This document shows, in pieces, positions 5,113 to 5,172 of a stretch of DNA of 5,172 nucleotides (position 1 is its first letter; each line of letters begins with the position of its first letter). The DNA comes from Methanobrevibacter sp. (GTDB lineage Archaea; Methanobacteriota; Methanobacteria; Methanobacteriales; Methanobacteriaceae), in the NCBI GenBank assembly GCA_016838945.1, contig JADLKP010000164.1, positions 1 to 5,172 on the forward strand, read 5' to 3'. The position numbers and the translations under genes were made by a program. The notes under the pieces are model-generated. The model saw nothing but the letters and a program-made list of their open reading frames with translations. It did not search any database and had not been told where the DNA came from.

Positions 5113-5172
5113 ATGATTCATAAGTTTAAATTTCAGTACAATATTTCAATGCTTTTAATATTTTTTTTAGTA
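5113..5172 (+). CDS. Possible start of a secreted or membrane protein, cut by the window end
   Basis: ATG 5113 opens a frame of 20 codons with no stop up to the last base. It starts MIHKFKFQYN and continues ISMLLIFFLV: basic and polar residues followed by a hydrophobic core, as in a signal peptide. Methanobrevibacter adhesin-like proteins often start this way, and the gene would follow another surface-protein gene in the same direction. There is no clear ribosome site, but a TATA-like element about 30 bases upstream would suit a leaderless transcript. Hydrophobic frames arise easily in T-rich DNA, so this could be chance; ATG 5149 is an alternative start. Confidence 0.35.
   Translation, partial: MIHKFKFQYNISMLLIFFLV

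Overview
The window is AT-rich DNA, most likely from a gut or rumen methanogen of the Methanobacteriales, with Methanobrevibacter as the best guess. The evidence is an archaeal-type TrmI tRNA methyltransferase, GGTGAT-type ribosome sites three bases before start codons, TATA-like promoter elements, strongly AT-rich intergenic DNA, and a large secreted adhesin-like protein. The genus is inferred from recall of protein families, not from a search.

Layout. (1) Positions 95-826 (+) encode a TrmI-type tRNA (adenine-N1)-methyltransferase, followed by a GC-rich hairpin and T-run terminator. (2) Positions 947-1927 and 1932-2630 (+) form a two-gene biotin operon, bioB-bioD, with a 4-base gap, its own TATA-like element and a second hairpin terminator. 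It supplies the last two steps of biotin synthesis; the earlier steps are not encoded here. BioB has the variant look seen in obligate anaerobes: Ser replaces the E. coli Cys97 cluster ligand, and there are two extra cysteines before the radical-SAM motif. (3) Positions 2631-3275 are accessory-looking DNA. They hold a stem-loop, a short orphan reading-frame fragment, and a 46-codon gene on the minus strand (2882-3022) whose product resembles small archaeal antitoxin-like proteins but has no visible partner. A 253-base divergent spacer follows, with a dyad-symmetric candidate operator. (4) Positions 3276-4841 (+) encode a secreted or membrane-tethered beta-helix-like protein of a family I associate mainly with gut Firmicutes. 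It carries a Ser/Gly/Pro-rich insert and is followed by a hairpin terminator starting at the base after the stop codon. (5) Positions 4873-5172 are very AT-rich, with an 18-bp direct repeat containing a TATA-like core. The second copy lies about 30 bases before an ATG that opens a signal-peptide-like frame running off the window end.

The housekeeping gene (trmI) and the biotin operon are separately terminated units. The right half looks like a surface-protein locus of the kind methanogens use in host-associated communities. I see no CRISPR array, transposase, rRNA or tRNA. No single clearly new system is evident. The points most worth following are the variant BioB, the orphan antitoxin-like gene and the bacterial-type surface protein.
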